Of a DNA stretch of 64,000 nt, positions 1-10,246 are shown piece after piece. The stretch lies in NCBI RefSeq assembly GCF_001422325.1, contig NZ_LMMR01000004.1, positions 439,752 through 503,751 on the forward strand, given 5' to 3'. The position numbers were made by a program, and so were the translations under genes. The notes under the pieces were generated by a model. The model was not told the origin of the DNA. It ran no database searches and saw only the letters and a list, made by a program, of their open reading frames with translations. This DNA comes from Leifsonia sp. Leaf264. Lineage in GTDB: Bacteria; Actinomycetota; Actinomycetes; Actinomycetales; Microbacteriaceae. Positions within the stretch are counted from its first letter, which is position 1; every line of letters begins with the position of its first letter.

Positions 1-1
1 C

Positions 2-1387
2 GTGCGCGAGAACGCCGACAACAAGCTCTACGGCAATCTCGGCCACCTGGCCTCGGTGAAGAAGCGGCACGACGGCATGCAGATCGCCGTCGGCGGCTGC
101 CTCGCCCAGAAGGACAAGACCACCATCCTCGAGAAGGCGCCGTGGGTCGACGTGGTGTTCGGCACGCACAACATGGGGGCCCTCCCGCGGCTGCTCGAGC
201 GCGCGCGGCACAACGACGAGGCCCAGCTCGAGATCCTCGACTCCCTCGAGACCTTCCCCTCCACGCTGCCGACCAAGCGCGACTCCAGCTACAGCGGATG
301 GGTGTCCATCTCCGTCGGCTGCAACAACACCTGCACCTTCTGCATCGTGCCGTCGTTGCGCGGCAAGGAGAAGGATCGCCGTCCGGGAGACGTTCTCGGT
401 GAGATCCAGGCCCTCGTCGACGACGGCGCCATCGAGGTCACCCTGCTCGGCCAGAACGTGAACTCGTACGGGGTCGAGTTCGGCGACAGGCTCGCGTTCG
501 GCAAACTGCTGCGCGCTGCCGGCGCCATCGACGGTCTCGAGCGCATCCGTTTCACCAGCCCGCATCCGGCAGCCTTCACCGACGACGTCATCGAGGCGAT
601 GGCCGAGACCGACGCCGTCATGCCGCAGCTGCACATGCCCCTGCAGTCGGGCTCCGACCGCATCCTCAAGGCCATGCGGCGTTCTTACAGGTCCGAGAAG
701 TTCCTCGGCATCCTCGACCGCGTGCGAGCCGCGATGCCCGATGCCGCCATCAGCACCGACATCATCGTCGGCTTCCCCGGCGAGACCGAGGAGGACTTCC
801 TCGAGACCATGCGCGTCGTCGAAGCGGCCAGGTTCGCCTCGGCATTCACCTTCCAGTACTCGATCCGTGCCGGCACGCCTGCCGCGACGATGCCGGACCA
901 AGTGCCCAAGGCCGTCGTGCAGGAGCGCTACGAGCGACTCGTCGCCCTGCAGGAGCGCATCTCCTGGGAGGAGAACCAGAAGGTGATCGGCCGCGAGGTG
1001 CACGTGCTCGTCGCCAACGGCGAGGGGCGGAAGGATGCCGCGACGCACCGCCTGAGCGGTCGCGCCGAAGACAGCAGACTCGTGCACTTCGAGGTGCCCG
1101 AAGGCTCGGACCTTCCCCGACCCGGCGACGTCGTCTCGGTCGTCGTGACGCAAGCCGCCCCGTTCCACCTCATCGCCGACGCAGCGCCGGGCCAGCCGCT
1201 CCGCATCCGTCGCACCCGGGCCGGCGACGCGTGGGATCTCGCGCAGGCCGAGTCGTGCGCTGTCCCCGCCACTGGCGCCGGCGGCGACGGTACCCCCGGC
1301 ATCGTCGCGCTCGGCCTCCCGACGCTGCGCCCGCGCACCGACCTCGGCCTCACTGCCGCGCACGCCCCGGGTGAGCACGCCCACTGA
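2..1387 (+). CDS. miaB: tRNA-2-methylthio-N6-dimethylallyladenosine synthase MiaB, 5' truncated by the window edge
   Basis: Radical-SAM methylthiotransferase that adds a 2-methylthio group to i6A37 in tRNAs reading U-starting codons. Visible residues 1-461 begin inside the N-terminal domain: the third cysteine of its Fe-S cluster is in GGCLAQ (C33 here), and the earlier cysteines lie upstream of the window. The SAM cluster motif CNNTCTFC is at residues 107-114. A TRAM RNA-binding domain follows at about 325-395, then a tail of about 65 residues with no motif I recognise. The stop lies 17 bases inside miaA, so the two are translationally coupled; MiaA makes the i6A substrate that MiaB modifies. 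The GTG at position 2 is internal, because the family needs roughly 50 more N-terminal residues. Identification is secure. Confidence 0.95.
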   Translation: MRENADNKLYGNLGHLASVKKRHDGMQIAVGGCLAQKDKTTILEKAPWVDVVFGTHNMGALPRLLERARHNDEAQLEILDSLETFPSTLPTKRDSSYSGWVSISVGCNNTCTFCIVPSLRGKEKDRRPGDVLGEIQALVDDGAIEVTLLGQNVNSYGVEFGDRLAFGKLLRAAGAIDGLERIRFTSPHPAAFTDDVIEAMAETDAVMPQLHMPLQSGSDRILKAMRRSYRSEKFLGILDRVRAAMPDAAISTDIIVGFPGETEEDFLETMRVVEAARFASAFTFQYSIRAGTPAATMPDQVPKAVVQERYERLVALQERISWEENQKVIGREVHVLVANGEGRKDAATHRLSGRAEDSRLVHFEVPEGSDLPRPGDVVSVVVTQAAPFHLIADAAPGQPLRIRRTRAGDAWDLAQAESCAVPATGAGGDGTPGIVALGLPTLRPRTDLGLTAAHAPGEHAH

Positions 1388-2318
1388 CGCGGCGGCGCTG
1401 CCGCTGGTCGCCGTCGTCGGCGCCACGGGCACCGGAAAGTCGGCGCTCGCCCTCGACATCGCCGAGCAGCTGATCGCCGACGGGCACGACGTCGAGATCG
1501 TCAACGCCGACGCTTCCCAGCTGTACCGCGGCATGGACATCGGCACGGCCAAGCTGGCGCCGGGCGAGCGTCGCGGCATCCGTCACCATCTCTTCGACGT
1601 TCTCGAGGTCACCGAGGAGGCGAGCGTCGCCCGATACCAGGCGGAGGCGCGTGCCGTCATCACGGGTATCCGCGAGCGTGGTGCGGTGCCGATCCTGGTC
1701 GGCGGTTCCGGTCTCTACGTCTCCTCCGTGGTCTACGACTTCCGCTTTCCAGGAACGGATGCCGCTCTCCGTGCCGAACTCGAGGCCGAGCTCATCGAGC
1801 GCGGCCCCGGTCTTCTCTACCAGCGGCTGAAAGAGCTCGATGCCAACGCCGCCGCACGCATCGGGTCGCAGAACGGGCGCCGCCTGGTGCGCGCACTCGA
1901 GATCATCGCGATCACGGGGGAACCGCACGCGGCCTCGCTTCCCGATGAACCCGTCGAATGGCAGCCGCTCGCCATGGTGGGACTGGCCGTGGATCGCGCT
2001 GAACTCGTCCCCAGGCTCGACGCCCGCGTCGAGCAGATGTGGGCTGACGGCATGCTCGCCGAGGTCGAGGCGCTGATCCCCGCCGGCATCGAGCGCGGGG
2101 TCACGGCCAGCCGTGCGATCGGCTACGCCCAGGCACTCGCTCAGTTGCGTGGGGAGATCGGCGAGTCCGAGGCGATCGACCTCACTCAGGCGCTCACTCG
2201 CCGTTACGCGCGCCGTCAGGTGAGCTGGTTCAAGCGGTACCCGAACACGACCTGGATCGAGACGACGGATGCCGCCAGGGTGGCCACGGCGATGCACGCT
2301 CTTTCCGCTCGGCACTGA
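1371..2318 (+). CDS. miaA: tRNA dimethylallyltransferase MiaA
   Basis: Transfers the dimethylallyl group from DMAPP to N6 of A37 in tRNA, producing the i6A that MiaB then methylthiolates. 315 residues, normal for the family. The Walker A loop GATGTGKS is at residues 17-24, followed by the conserved [15 protein letters not shown] segment and the C-terminal [11 protein letters not shown] motif. It starts at a GTG inside the end of miaB (17-base overlap), the usual actinobacterial miaB-miaA arrangement. In many actinobacteria dapF follows directly; here two polysaccharide genes intervene. Confidence 0.95.
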   Translation: MSTPTDAAALPLVAVVGATGTGKSALALDIAEQLIADGHDVEIVNADASQLYRGMDIGTAKLAPGERRGIRHHLFDVLEVTEEASVARYQAEARAVITGIRERGAVPILVGGSGLYVSSVVYDFRFPGTDAALRAELEAELIERGPGLLYQRLKELDANAAARIGSQNGRRLVRALEIIAITGEPHAASLPDEPVEWQPLAMVGLAVDRAELVPRLDARVEQMWADGMLAEVEALIPAGIERGVTASRAIGYAQALAQLRGEIGESEAIDLTQALTRRYARRQVSWFKRYPNTTWIETTDAARVATAMHALSARH

Positions 2319-2489
2319 GAACGTCGGGGAACCGACGGACCAGAGCTCCGCGCGGCACGCCACCGCCGACACACCGTTGCGGCCGGGGTACACGCCGAAT
2401 TCACGGGTTCGGCTTGAGATCCCTGTGAATCCAGCGTTCTGATCTGGGTCATGTGCCTCACTCTGGGGGTGCCTGTCCACACTTCTGAG

Positions 2490-2567
2490 GACAAATTCTC
2501 AGCTTGTTAATCATTACGCCGCATAGATTCAGACCTGAGCCGCTCTCGCCCGCCGAGGCTGACGGGC
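2490..2567 (+). promoter_or_regulatory. Possible promoter region ahead of the glycosyltransferase operon
   Basis: The gap between miaA and the glycosyltransferase (2319-2567) contains a locally AT-rich stretch around 2490-2530, including ttgttaatcat and catagat, which stands out against the GC-rich surroundings. Just before it a ctgag...ctcag inverted repeat with an 8-base spacer lies around 2480-2500. No consensus -35/-10 pair can be assigned with confidence. The call rests on composition and position only. Confidence 0.3.
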
Positions 2568-4967
2568 ATGCTCGTCCTCCCCGAACGAGAGCCTCCGATG
2601 TCCTCCGTGAAATCACTTCCGCACGCCCGAAAGCGCCAGTGGGGCGCCGAGAAGCGCACCCAGCCGCTTCCGACAGTGCACCCGCGCCCGTCGAGCCGCA
2701 CCATCACCTGGAGCCGGGTCGCCATCGTGCTGACAGTGCTGTTCTGGGCCGTCTACGTGGTGACCACGATCATCCGCCAGTTCATCGACGGCGGCCAGCA
2801 GGACTTCAGGTTCACCATGGAGGCCATCGGCTACCTCGTGGTCGTCACTTTCCTCACCTTCTCCGCCCTCATGTACCTCGTCGCCCGAGAGGGTGCCCTG
2901 CAGCGCTTCAGCAAGCACGTGCGCGTGCCCCGTGCCGAGCTCGACCGTCATTTCACCGAGAACCGCTCGTCGATCACGGTGCTCGTGCCCTCCTACGCCG
3001 AGGAGCCGCACGTCGTGCGTGCCACGCTGCTCTCGGCGGCGCTGCAGGAGTACCCGTCGATCAAGGTCGTGCTGCTGCTCGACGATCCGCCCTTCCCGAA
3101 GCACCCGAGCGTCCTGTCGCGCCTCGAGGAGACCCGCGCCCTCGCCGACGACATCACGGCGATGCTCGCCGAGCCGCGGGAACGCTTCGCGGCGGCGCTG
3201 GCATGCTTCGAGGCCGTGACTGCCACGGGCGCGATCTCCGATGACCTGGCCGTCGCCCACGCCCATGCTCTGGCCGAACACTACGCGTTCGCTGCGCAGT
3301 GGCTGACGGATGCAGGCCAGAACGAGACCCTCGATGACCACGTCGACCTCTTCTTCGTCGAGCAGGTTCTGGGCGGGCTCGCCGACGAGCTGCTGCTGAC
3401 CGGCCGGGCCATCGCCACGGCTGTGGAGGAGGGGGCTGCGCTCTCCGCGGACCGCCTCGGCCAGCTCTACCGTCGTCTTGCCTGGACCTTCGACGCCGAG
3501 CTCGACGTGTTCGAGCGCAAGAAATTCGCCTCCACCTCGCACGAAGCGAACAAGGCGATGAATCTCAATGCCTACATCGGGCTCATGGGCGGGCGCTACA
3601 ACCTCGCCGAGACCCCGAAGGGACCCGCGCTGCTCCCTGTCGCCGACGGAGAGCCGTGCGACGTGAGCATCGCCGACAGCGACTTCCTGCTCACCCTCGA
3701 CGCCGACTCGATCCTGCTGCGCGACTACTGCCTGCGCCTGGTCTACTTCCTGCAGCAGCCCGACAACGGCCGAGTCGCCGTGACGCAGACCCCCTACTCC
3801 TCGTTCCGTGGGGCCGCGACCCGCATCGAACGTCTCGCGGCGGCCACCACCGACATCCAGCACGTCCTGCACCAGGGCATGAGCCACTTCGGCGCCACCT
3901 TCTGGGTGGGCGCGAACGCCGTCATCCGCAAGGTCGCCATCGAGGACATCGTGGAGACCGAGTTCGTGGGCGGGTTCGAAGTCAAGCGCTACATCCAGGA
4001 CCGCACCGTCATCGAGGACACCGAGTCGAGCGTCGACCTCGGCACCCACGGCTGGAGCCTGGTGAACTATCCCGAGCGCCTCAGCTATTCGGCCACACCG
4101 CCGGACTTCGGTTCCCTGGTGGTGCAGCGTCGTCGCTGGGCGAACGGCGGTCTGCTCATCCTTCCGAAGCTCTGGCGCCAGGTGCGTGCGCGTAAGCGTC
4201 GTGGTGAGCAGGTCTCGATCCTCGAACTCATGCTGCGCGTGAACTACATGGCGTCGATCGCCTGGGCGAGCTTCGGACTGGTCTTCCTGCTGGCGTACCC
4301 CTACGACGGCCGACTCCTCAGCCCTGTGGTGCTGCTCGCCGCCCTGCCGTACTTTCTCGCGATGGCGAGCGACCTGCATTACGCGGGCTACCGCCGTACC
4401 GACGTGCTGCGCATCTACGGCTTCAACCTCATCATGCTGCCGGTGAACCTCGCCGGAGTTCTCAAGTCGATGCAGCAGGCGCTCACCGGCAAGAAGATCC
4501 CCTTCGTGCGCACGCCGAAGGTGAAGAACCGCACGGCGGCCCCGCTCCTCTACGTCGTGACCCCGTTCCTTATCGTCGCGTTCTCGCTGCTCACCCTCTG
4601 GCGTGACGTCAACGCGGGCAACTGGGGCAACGCCGCCTTCGCCGGCATCAACGCCGTGCTGGCGAGCTGGGCGATCGTCGCTTACATCGGAATCGGCAAC
4701 GCCCTGGTCGACACCTGGCTCGGCCTCATCAAGCCGCTCTACGTCACGCGTACGGAGCCCGTCGCCGAGAAGACGACGGCGACGGATGCCGCCGCGCTCG
4801 ACTGGCGCTCCGTGCTCTACCACGGCCACGCCGACGAGGCCGTGCCGATGCTCGAGGCAGCGGCCGCGCCGCATCGTGCCGCGGCATCCGCTCGCCCGGC
4901 GTCCCCATCCTTCGGCGCCCGCGAGAGCGACGGCACCGGAGCCCATGAAGAGAAGAAGGCAGCCTGA
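2568..4967 (+). CDS. Membrane processive family-2 glycosyltransferase (cellulose/chitin synthase-like)
   Basis: Predicted inner-membrane polysaccharide synthase of 799 residues. Two N-terminal membrane segments (about 45-67 and 83-108) precede a GT-A domain that opens with SSITVLVPSYAEEPHVV. The metal-binding LDADS motif is near residue 377, the IEDTES acceptor motif near 481 and QRRRW near 520. The last pair is the signature of processive GT2 enzymes such as BcsA, NodC and hyaluronan synthase. Several membrane helices follow (about 560-715), then a hydrophilic tail. An insertion of about 100 residues lies between the first nucleotide-binding strand and the DxD motif. The stop overlaps the start of the GH18 gene by one base. 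ATG 2568 has GAGG 9 bases upstream; ATG 2598 (GAGAG at 8 bases) is an alternative. The polymer made cannot be told from sequence. Confidence 0.82.
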   Translation: MLVLPEREPPMSSVKSLPHARKRQWGAEKRTQPLPTVHPRPSSRTITWSRVAIVLTVLFWAVYVVTTIIRQFIDGGQQDFRFTMEAIGYLVVVTFLTFSALMYLVAREGALQRFSKHVRVPRAELDRHFTENRSSITVLVPSYAEEPHVVRATLLSAALQEYPSIKVVLLLDDPPFPKHPSVLSRLEETRALADDITAMLAEPRERFAAALACFEAVTATGAISDDLAVAHAHALAEHYAFAAQWLTDAGQNETLDDHVDLFFVEQVLGGLADELLLTGRAIATAVEEGAALSADRLGQLYRRLAWTFDAELDVFERKKFASTSHEANKAMNLNAYIGLMGGRYNLAETPKGPALLPVADGEPCDVSIADSDFLLTLDADSILLRDYCLRLVYFLQQPDNGRVAVTQTPYSSFRGAATRIERLAAATTDIQHVLHQGMSHFGATFWVGANAVIRKVAIEDIVETEFVGGFEVKRYIQDRTVIEDTESSVDLGTHGWSLVNYPERLSYSATPPDFGSLVVQRRRWANGGLLILPKLWRQVRARKRRGEQVSILELMLRVNYMASIAWASFGLVFLLAYPYDGRLLSPVVLLAALPYFLAMASDLHYAGYRRTDVLRIYGFNLIMLPVNLAGVLKSMQQALTGKKIPFVRTPKVKNRTAAPLLYVVTPFLIVAFSLLTLWRDVNAGNWGNAAFAGINAVLASWAIVAYIGIGNALVDTWLGLIKPLYVTRTEPVAEKTTATDAAALDWRSVLYHGHADEAVPMLEAAAAPHRAAASARPASPSFGARESDGTGAHEEKKAA

Positions 4968-6580
4968 TGGCGAAGAAGAACCGAGCCGGCGCATCCGTCG
5001 ACGCGGAAGCCGTTGTCGAGCTCTCCGACCGCAGGCTCTCGCCGCTGCGAGTCTCGATCGCGATCGTCGTGCTGCTCGCCGTGGTCGCCGCCGGCTTCTT
5101 CGGTGCGCGCACCTGGGCGTCGACGCAGGCCGACCCGTCGCAGGCGCAGCCGTGGTTCGCCGGCTACGTCGACGTCACCGCCACGCCCACCTATGAGTTC
5201 GAGACCCAGGGATCGACGGACACCCCCGACGCCGTGCTCTCGTTCATCGTCTCGTCGACGACGGATGCCTGCACGCCCAGTTGGGGCTCGGCCTACACGC
5301 TCGAGCAGGCCGGCGACACCCTCGACCTCGACCGTCGCATCGCCCGGCTGCAGCAGGGCGGCGGCAGCATCGCCGTGTCGTTCGGCGGCCTCCTGAACGA
5401 CGAGCTCGCCGTGAACTGCACCGATGAGACCAAGCTCGAGGCGGCGTACGCCAGCGTTCTCGACCGCTACAAGGTCGGCACGATCGACCTCGACCTCGAG
5501 GGTGCCGGTCTCACCGACACCGCCGCAGTCGAACGACGTGCCTCGGCCATCGCCACGCTGCAGGAGCAGCGACGAGCCGCCGGCGACCCCATGGCCGTCT
5601 GGCTCACCCTGCCCGTCGCCCCGACTGGACTCACCGAGGACGGAACCGACGCGGTGTCCGCAATGCTGAAAGCAGGCGTCGACCTGGCCGGCGTCAACGC
5701 GATGACGATGGACTACGGCTCGAGCCGTTCCGTCGGCGACAGCATGGCCGAGGCTTCCGAGCAGGCTCTCACAGCCACCCAGCGCCAGCTCGGCGTGCTC
5801 TACAGCCGGGCCGGAATCAACCTGGGCGACGCCACACTCTGGTCGAAGATCGGCGCGACGCCCATGATCGGGCAGAACGACGTCGTCGACGAGGTGTTCT
5901 CGTTGAAGGACGCCAAGCTCCTCAACGCCTGGGTTGCCGACAAGGGTCTCGGTCGCATGTCGATGTGGTCGGCCAACCGCGACAAGACCTGCGGCTCGAA
6001 CTACACGACGACGTCCATCGTGTCGGATGCCTGCAGCGGTGTCGATCAGGGCGACCTGTTCTTCGCCGACCTGCTCTCGGGCGGATTCGACGGATCACTC
6101 GCGGCTGGCGAGAGCGCCGCCGCGACCACCAGCGAGCCCACCCAGGCCGCGGAGATCGCCGACGACCCGGCCACCTCGCCGTACCCGATCTGGTCGTCCG
6201 ACGCCTCCTACCTCAAGGGCACGAAGGTGGTCTGGCACCGCAACGTCTACACGGCCAAGTGGTGGACCAAGGCTGAGGTGCCCGACAACCCCGTGCTGAA
6301 CGACTGGGAGTCGCCGTGGCAGCTCGTCGGCCCGGTGCTGGAGGGTGAGACGCCGATTCCCCAGGCCTCACTGCCGGCGGGCACGTTCCCCGAGTGGACC
6401 GGCGACGCCACCTATCAGAAGGGCGACCGCATCCTCTTCAGCGGTGTTCCGTATGAGGCGAAGTGGTGGACTCAGGCCGACAGCCCCGAGGCCTCGGCCT
6501 CGGATCCCGACTCGTCACCGTGGGAGCCGCTCACGCAGGCAGACATCACGGCGATAGCGTCTGGCACGCCAGCCGGCTGA
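4967..6580 (+). CDS. Membrane-anchored GH18 chitinase-like protein with two C-terminal chitin-binding modules
   Basis: 537 residues. A basic N-terminus and one hydrophobic segment (about 28-47) followed by a Thr/Gln/Asp linker suggest a signal anchor facing outward. The catalytic-type motif IDLDLEG, at about residues 173-179, fits the GH18 DxDxE active-site strand. Two tandem aromatic repeats near 405-455 and 470-520, each with W...Y..G..V...Y.AKWWT and a closing SPW, look like CBM5/12 chitin-binding modules. Translation is coupled to the glycosyltransferase (TGATG). A polymerase next to a hydrolase recalls BcsA with BcsZ, so processing or release of a beta-linked surface polymer is inferred rather than food chitin degradation. 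The first aspartate of the full DxxDxDxE motif is replaced by Gly, so activity is not certain. Confidence 0.8.
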   Translation: MAKKNRAGASVDAEAVVELSDRRLSPLRVSIAIVVLLAVVAAGFFGARTWASTQADPSQAQPWFAGYVDVTATPTYEFETQGSTDTPDAVLSFIVSSTTDACTPSWGSAYTLEQAGDTLDLDRRIARLQQGGGSIAVSFGGLLNDELAVNCTDETKLEAAYASVLDRYKVGTIDLDLEGAGLTDTAAVERRASAIATLQEQRRAAGDPMAVWLTLPVAPTGLTEDGTDAVSAMLKAGVDLAGVNAMTMDYGSSRSVGDSMAEASEQALTATQRQLGVLYSRAGINLGDATLWSKIGATPMIGQNDVVDEVFSLKDAKLLNAWVADKGLGRMSMWSANRDKTCGSNYTTTSIVSDACSGVDQGDLFFADLLSGGFDGSLAAGESAAATTSEPTQAAEIADDPATSPYPIWSSDASYLKGTKVVWHRNVYTAKWWTKAEVPDNPVLNDWESPWQLVGPVLEGETPIPQASLPAGTFPEWTGDATYQKGDRILFSGVPYEAKWWTQADSPEASASDPDSSPWEPLTQADITAIASGTPAG

Positions 6581-6746
6581 GGGCCGCCCACCCGCTCGCG
6601 CGCTCCCGGAACACCCGCTCGCCGAGGGCCGAGCGGAGCGACCGCCCGAAGCGCCTCGTGTCGCGCGCCACGGTTCGCTTCGACCGCGGGCGTCGCCCGG
6701 GACTCAGCGAACGGGCGGCATCCGTCAGCGCCCATAGACTTTCCCC

Positions 6747-7628
6747 ATGGCGATCGATCTGCACTTCACCAAGGGACACGGCACCGGGAACGACTTCGTG
6801 CTGTTCGCCGATCCCGATGGTGAACTCGAGCTCACCCCCGAGCAGATCAGCGCGATCTGCGACCGACACTTCGGTGTCGGCGCCGACGGCATCATCCGCG
6901 CCGTGCGGTCCAGGAGCCTGGCCGACGGCGCAGCCGCCCTCGCCGAGGACCCTGACGCCGAGTGGTTCATGGACTACTGGAACTCCGACGGCACGGTGTC
7001 GGAGATGTGCGGGAACGGCATCCGCGTCTATGCGCGATTCCTCATCGAACAGGGTCTGCTCGAGTTCGCCGAAGGCGATTCCGTCGCCATCGGCACGCGC
7101 GGGGGAGTGCGCGACCTGCAACGCTCCGGCACCGGTTTCCAGGTCGACCTCGGCCGCTGGAGACTCGACGGCACCGAACCGCTCGTGCGGGCCCGCGAAC
7201 TCCCCGTCGCACGCCCGGGCCTCGGCATCAACGTGGGCAACCCGCATGTCGTCGTCGCCCTGGCCGACGAGGTCGAACTCGCCGGCATCGACCTGACCGT
7301 CATCCCGATCCTCGACCCCGAAGCGCCCGAGGGCGCGAACGTGGAGTTCGTGTTGCCGCACGATCCACTGGTGCACGATGGCGTCGGCCGCATCCGGATG
7401 CGGGTGCACGAGCGCGGCTCCGGTGAGACTCTGTCGTGCGGAACCGGCGCCGTGGCGGCCGCCCTCGCCGTGCGGCACTGGGCTGGAGCCGGTGCCCCCA
7501 ACGAGTGGCGTGTCGACGTGCCCGGCGGGCGCGTGGGAGTGCGGATGTTCCCCACCGAGGACGGCGAGCACGTCGCCCTCTCCGGACCGGCCGAGCTGGT
7601 CTTCGACGGGGTGCTCGGCCTGGGCTGA
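6747..7628 (+). CDS. dapF: Diaminopimelate epimerase DapF
   Basis: Converts LL- to meso-diaminopimelate for lysine and peptidoglycan synthesis in the cytoplasm. 293 residues. The opening [10 protein letters not shown], the first active-site cysteine in EMCGNGIR (C88), the GNPHVV segment and the second active-site cysteine in SCGTGA (C231) are all present. It uses both cysteines as acid/base, so the enzyme should be active. It follows miaB-miaA at a distance of about 4.4 kb. A GC-rich gap of 166 bases separates it from the chitinase-like gene. Confidence 0.95.
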   Translation: MAIDLHFTKGHGTGNDFVLFADPDGELELTPEQISAICDRHFGVGADGIIRAVRSRSLADGAAALAEDPDAEWFMDYWNSDGTVSEMCGNGIRVYARFLIEQGLLEFAEGDSVAIGTRGGVRDLQRSGTGFQVDLGRWRLDGTEPLVRARELPVARPGLGINVGNPHVVVALADEVELAGIDLTVIPILDPEAPEGANVEFVLPHDPLVHDGVGRIRMRVHERGSGETLSCGTGAVAAALAVRHWAGAGAPNEWRVDVPGGRVGVRMFPTEDGEHVALSGPAELVFDGVLGLG

Positions 7629-7692
7629 GCACGGACCTCGGGCACCGAAGCCTCAGTGGACCCTCAGGCTCCGTTCCCCAGAAGTCCGGCTC

Positions 7693-9105
7693 TCAGGCGC
7701 CGAACTCCGAGCTGACGAAGCGCCCCGTCTCGACGGCGTCGCGCAGCAGCACGAAGTCGGCGTAGGACCTGTCGGCATACTCGTGCGCCCACGCGACGAC
7801 AGCTTCGTCGAAGACATCGGAGGTCCCCATATAGCCCGAGACGCTCCCTGCGGCGGGGCTCTGCGCGTGGGCGCGGGCGAGCAGGGACGCGCAGGCGTTC
7901 ACGTAGTCGGAGAACTGCTGCGGGTTGAGCGTGCCGATGTCGAAGGAGACGTTGCGGTCACGGAACTGGCGCACGTAGAAGCTGCGGCCGAGATCGCCCT
8001 GAAGGTAGCCGAGGAAGGGGTCGGAGACGGCCTGCAGGATGCGCTGGTTGGCGATCACGCGATAGCCGTGGTTCGACTCGACGAGTTCGACGTCCACCCC
8101 CGGCGCTGGATCGATCGGTGCGCCGCCGAACTCGTGTACGACGGAGCGGGAGGCCTCCTTGAACTGCAGCACGAGCGGCTCCCCGAGCGGTCCCGTGAGC
8201 ACGGCGATGTAGCACCGCGTGCCGACGCTTCCGACTCCGACCACCCGACGGACGGCATCCGTCACCGCGTACTGCGAGAGCAGGAGCGCAACATCGGGGG
8301 CGACGGATTCCCGGTAGCGGCGGAAGATCTCGGTGAGCTGCGCCTCGATCTCGGGCTCGATGTGCATGAGGGTCGGGCGATCCTCGACGATCTGGAGCGA
8401 GCCGTCGTCGCTTCGGGTCATGATCTTCTTGACCACGTTCTCGGAGGTGCGGTTCTCGGCGGCCTTGATGGCCTTGTTGATGAGCCGTTGCGTGGACGGC
8501 CCGAAGCGGCTGGTGTCCTTGCGGACCTCGGCGTGCAGGTAGTACCGGTCGATGGCGCCCAGCTCGAGCGTCGACCGCAGCGTCGAGCGGTAGGCGCCGG
8601 CTGCGGTGAGCGCGGCGCGTCGGATGTCGGAAGCGCTGAAGCCGTTGTCGCGAGCGGCGATGACCACGCTGGTGACCAGCCGCTTCACGTCCCACTCCCA
8701 TGGGCCGGATGCCGCCTCATCGAAGTCGTTCAGATCGAACACGAGGGCACGCTGGGGCGAGGCGTAGATACCGAAGTTCGCGATATGGGCGTCCCCGCAG
8801 AGTGCCACGTCGAAGCCCGTCGCCGCGTCGGCCGCGAGGTCGGCGGCCTGGATGGCGGCGGTGCCGCGGTAGAACGCGAACGGGCTCTGCAGCATCCGGT
8901 GCACGCGCAGGGGGACGAGGTCGGGGAGTCGGGGGTGGTGCTGCTGCTCGAGGATGCCGAGGGGATCGCGACCGGGATTCTCGGCGAGCACGGCCTGGGC
9001 CGAGCGGGGGAGGTCTGCCCGGCGAGCCTTTCCGATCTCGTAGAGCTCATCGTGGCGGGTGACTTGGTCGTGGTCGTACCGCAGGCGTCCCTTTGTGGTG
9101 CTCAT
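7693..9105 (-). CDS. DUF2252 family protein
   Basis: 470 residues and in the usual size range for DUF2252, an uncharacterised family common in actinobacteria. It has a distant kinase-like feel: CGDAHIANFG followed by VFDLNDFDEA resembles the catalytic and metal-binding loops of aminoglycoside-phosphotransferase-like folds. I start it at ATG 9105 (MSTTKGRL), preceded on its own strand by an AAAGGGA ribosome-binding site; an upstream extension of the reading frame runs through the neighbouring GNAT gene and is a shadow. It converges with dapF and lies just downstream of the GNAT gene on the same strand. Substrate unknown. Confidence 0.85.
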   Translation of the reverse strand: MSTTKGRLRYDHDQVTRHDELYEIGKARRADLPRSAQAVLAENPGRDPLGILEQQHHPRLPDLVPLRVHRMLQSPFAFYRGTAAIQAADLAADAATGFDVALCGDAHIANFGIYASPQRALVFDLNDFDEAASGPWEWDVKRLVTSVVIAARDNGFSASDIRRAALTAAGAYRSTLRSTLELGAIDRYYLHAEVRKDTSRFGPSTQRLINKAIKAAENRTSENVVKKIMTRSDDGSLQIVEDRPTLMHIEPEIEAQLTEIFRRYRESVAPDVALLLSQYAVTDAVRRVVGVGSVGTRCYIAVLTGPLGEPLVLQFKEASRSVVHEFGGAPIDPAPGVDVELVESNHGYRVIANQRILQAVSDPFLGYLQGDLGRSFYVRQFRDRNVSFDIGTLNPQQFSDYVNACASLLARAHAQSPAAGSVSGYMGTSDVFDEAVVAWAHEYADRSYADFVLLRDAVETGRFVSSEFGA

Positions 9106-9155
9106 CGCATCCGTCCCTTTCGCAGGTTCAGCAACAGTAGCGCTCGAGATTCGCG

Positions 9156-9845
9156 TCAGGGCGTCGGCGCGACGCGCAAGGTGACGACTGCTCGGCTGGG
9201 GGATGGGCGGTCCGTGATCTCGAAGCCGGCGCCGAGGAACTGCGAGAGCGTGCCGTGGTAGAGCTCGGCCGCCGACGTCTTGCGCTCGGCGGTGTCGACG
9301 GGATAGCCCTCGATGACCCGGGCGCCAAGGCGGCTGGCCTGGTCGATGGCGCCCTGCAGCAGTGCTCCGCCGATGCCCTTGCGGCGAAAGCCCACCCGCA
9401 CGACGAAGCAGGTGACGGCCCACACGGACTGGTCATCCGGATCCTCGGGGCTGCCCTTCACGACCTCGGCGGTGCGCAGCCGCTCGTAGGCCGTGCGCGG
9501 CTCGACGGCGCACCAGCCGACGGGCTCGGCGGCTGAGGCGTCGGCGCCTGCGGCTGCGTCGTCGTTCTCGACGTTCTCGTCGTTCTCGACGTTCTCGTCG
9601 TTCTCGTCGTCGGGTTCTAGGTAGGCGATGACGCCAGGCGGATATGACTGTCCGCCCTGCGCCGTCTGCACCTGTTGCTCGAGAGCGCTCCGGCATTCGG
9701 GGGCGGTGATCGTCTTCCACGCCGAGTTCGGCAGCTTGAAGAACTGGCACCAGCACGTCGACGGATCGCCGCGTGTGCCGAACACGCGCTCCACGTCGGC
9801 CCAAGGGGCATCCGTCACAGGAACAATGCGCACCGTCGCTGCCAT
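9156..9845 (-). CDS. GNAT family N-acetyltransferase with an acidic repeat insert
   Basis: 229 residues. The acetyl-CoA-binding signature VRVGFRRKGIGGALL lies at about residues 146-160, matching the R-x-x-G-x-G/A loop of GNAT enzymes. The N-terminal part contains STCWCQFF, a pattern I associate with a subgroup of these proteins. An insert of Glu/Asn/Asp-rich repeats sits at about residues 80-95, encoded by a short tandem DNA repeat. Start ATG 9845 has AAGGTG 6 bases upstream. The acetyl acceptor cannot be inferred. Confidence 0.8.
   Translation of the reverse strand: MAATVRIVPVTDAPWADVERVFGTRGDPSTCWCQFFKLPNSAWKTITAPECRSALEQQVQTAQGGQSYPPGVIAYLEPDDENDENVENDENVENDDAAAGADASAAEPVGWCAVEPRTAYERLRTAEVVKGSPEDPDDQSVWAVTCFVVRVGFRRKGIGGALLQGAIDQASRLGARVIEGYPVDTAERKTSAAELYHGTLSQFLGAGFEITDRPSPSRAVVTLRVAPTP
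9562..9613. repeat. In-frame tandem microsatellite (gttctcgacgttctcgtc) inside the GNAT gene
   Basis: Two full copies of an 18-base unit gttctcgacgttctcgtc and further gttctcgtc half-units follow one another. The unit is a multiple of three, so gain or loss keeps the frame and only changes the length of the acidic ENDENV linker in the acetyltransferase. Confidence 0.85.
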
Positions 9846-9990
9846 GGCTTCACCTTATGACGGAGTGCAGGAGCGCTGCGGATGCCGCTCCAATCGCACC
9901 TGCGCCCATCCGTCGTGTGGCCCGCACGGTGTCTTGAGCACCCCGTTCGGCACGCTATGATTGACAGGTTGCCTCGGCCAGCCGAGGCAT

Positions 9991-10065
<75 letters not shown>

Positions 10066-10068
10066 CGC

Positions 10069-10102
10069 AAAGTCCCGGAAACTCAAGGGTTTCCGGGACT
10101 TT
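10069..10102 (+). terminator. Rho-independent terminator after tRNA-Pro, carried by the island
   Basis: A 14-bp perfect stem (aaagtcccggaaac / gtttccgggacttt) with a 6-base loop tcaagg is followed by tt. It starts 5 bases past the tRNA and lies inside attL, so it belongs to the island and replaces the original terminator now stranded beyond attR. Confidence 0.88.
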
Positions 10103-10246
10103 TTAGGTTGTACGCGATGATCCACTCATCAAAAACTCATCACTTTGGGCCCTGTGAGCCCACCATCTCGGACCGGCTCCGCGGCAGTAAGCCGTTGGAT
10201 CTGGTTGATTCCGATCGTCGGGACGTGCCGGGCGCACCTCCTCGGT

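Noticed and set aside
2613-4994. 793-residue minus-strand frame opposite the glycosyltransferase
   Set aside because: Typical GC-rich shadow: Arg/Gly/Asp/His-rich, no domain, and the plus strand has a clear enzyme.
9153-9423. Upstream extension of the DUF2252 frame
   Set aside because: It overlaps the GNAT gene in another frame, is Arg/His-rich and lacks a ribosome-binding site; ATG 9105 has one.
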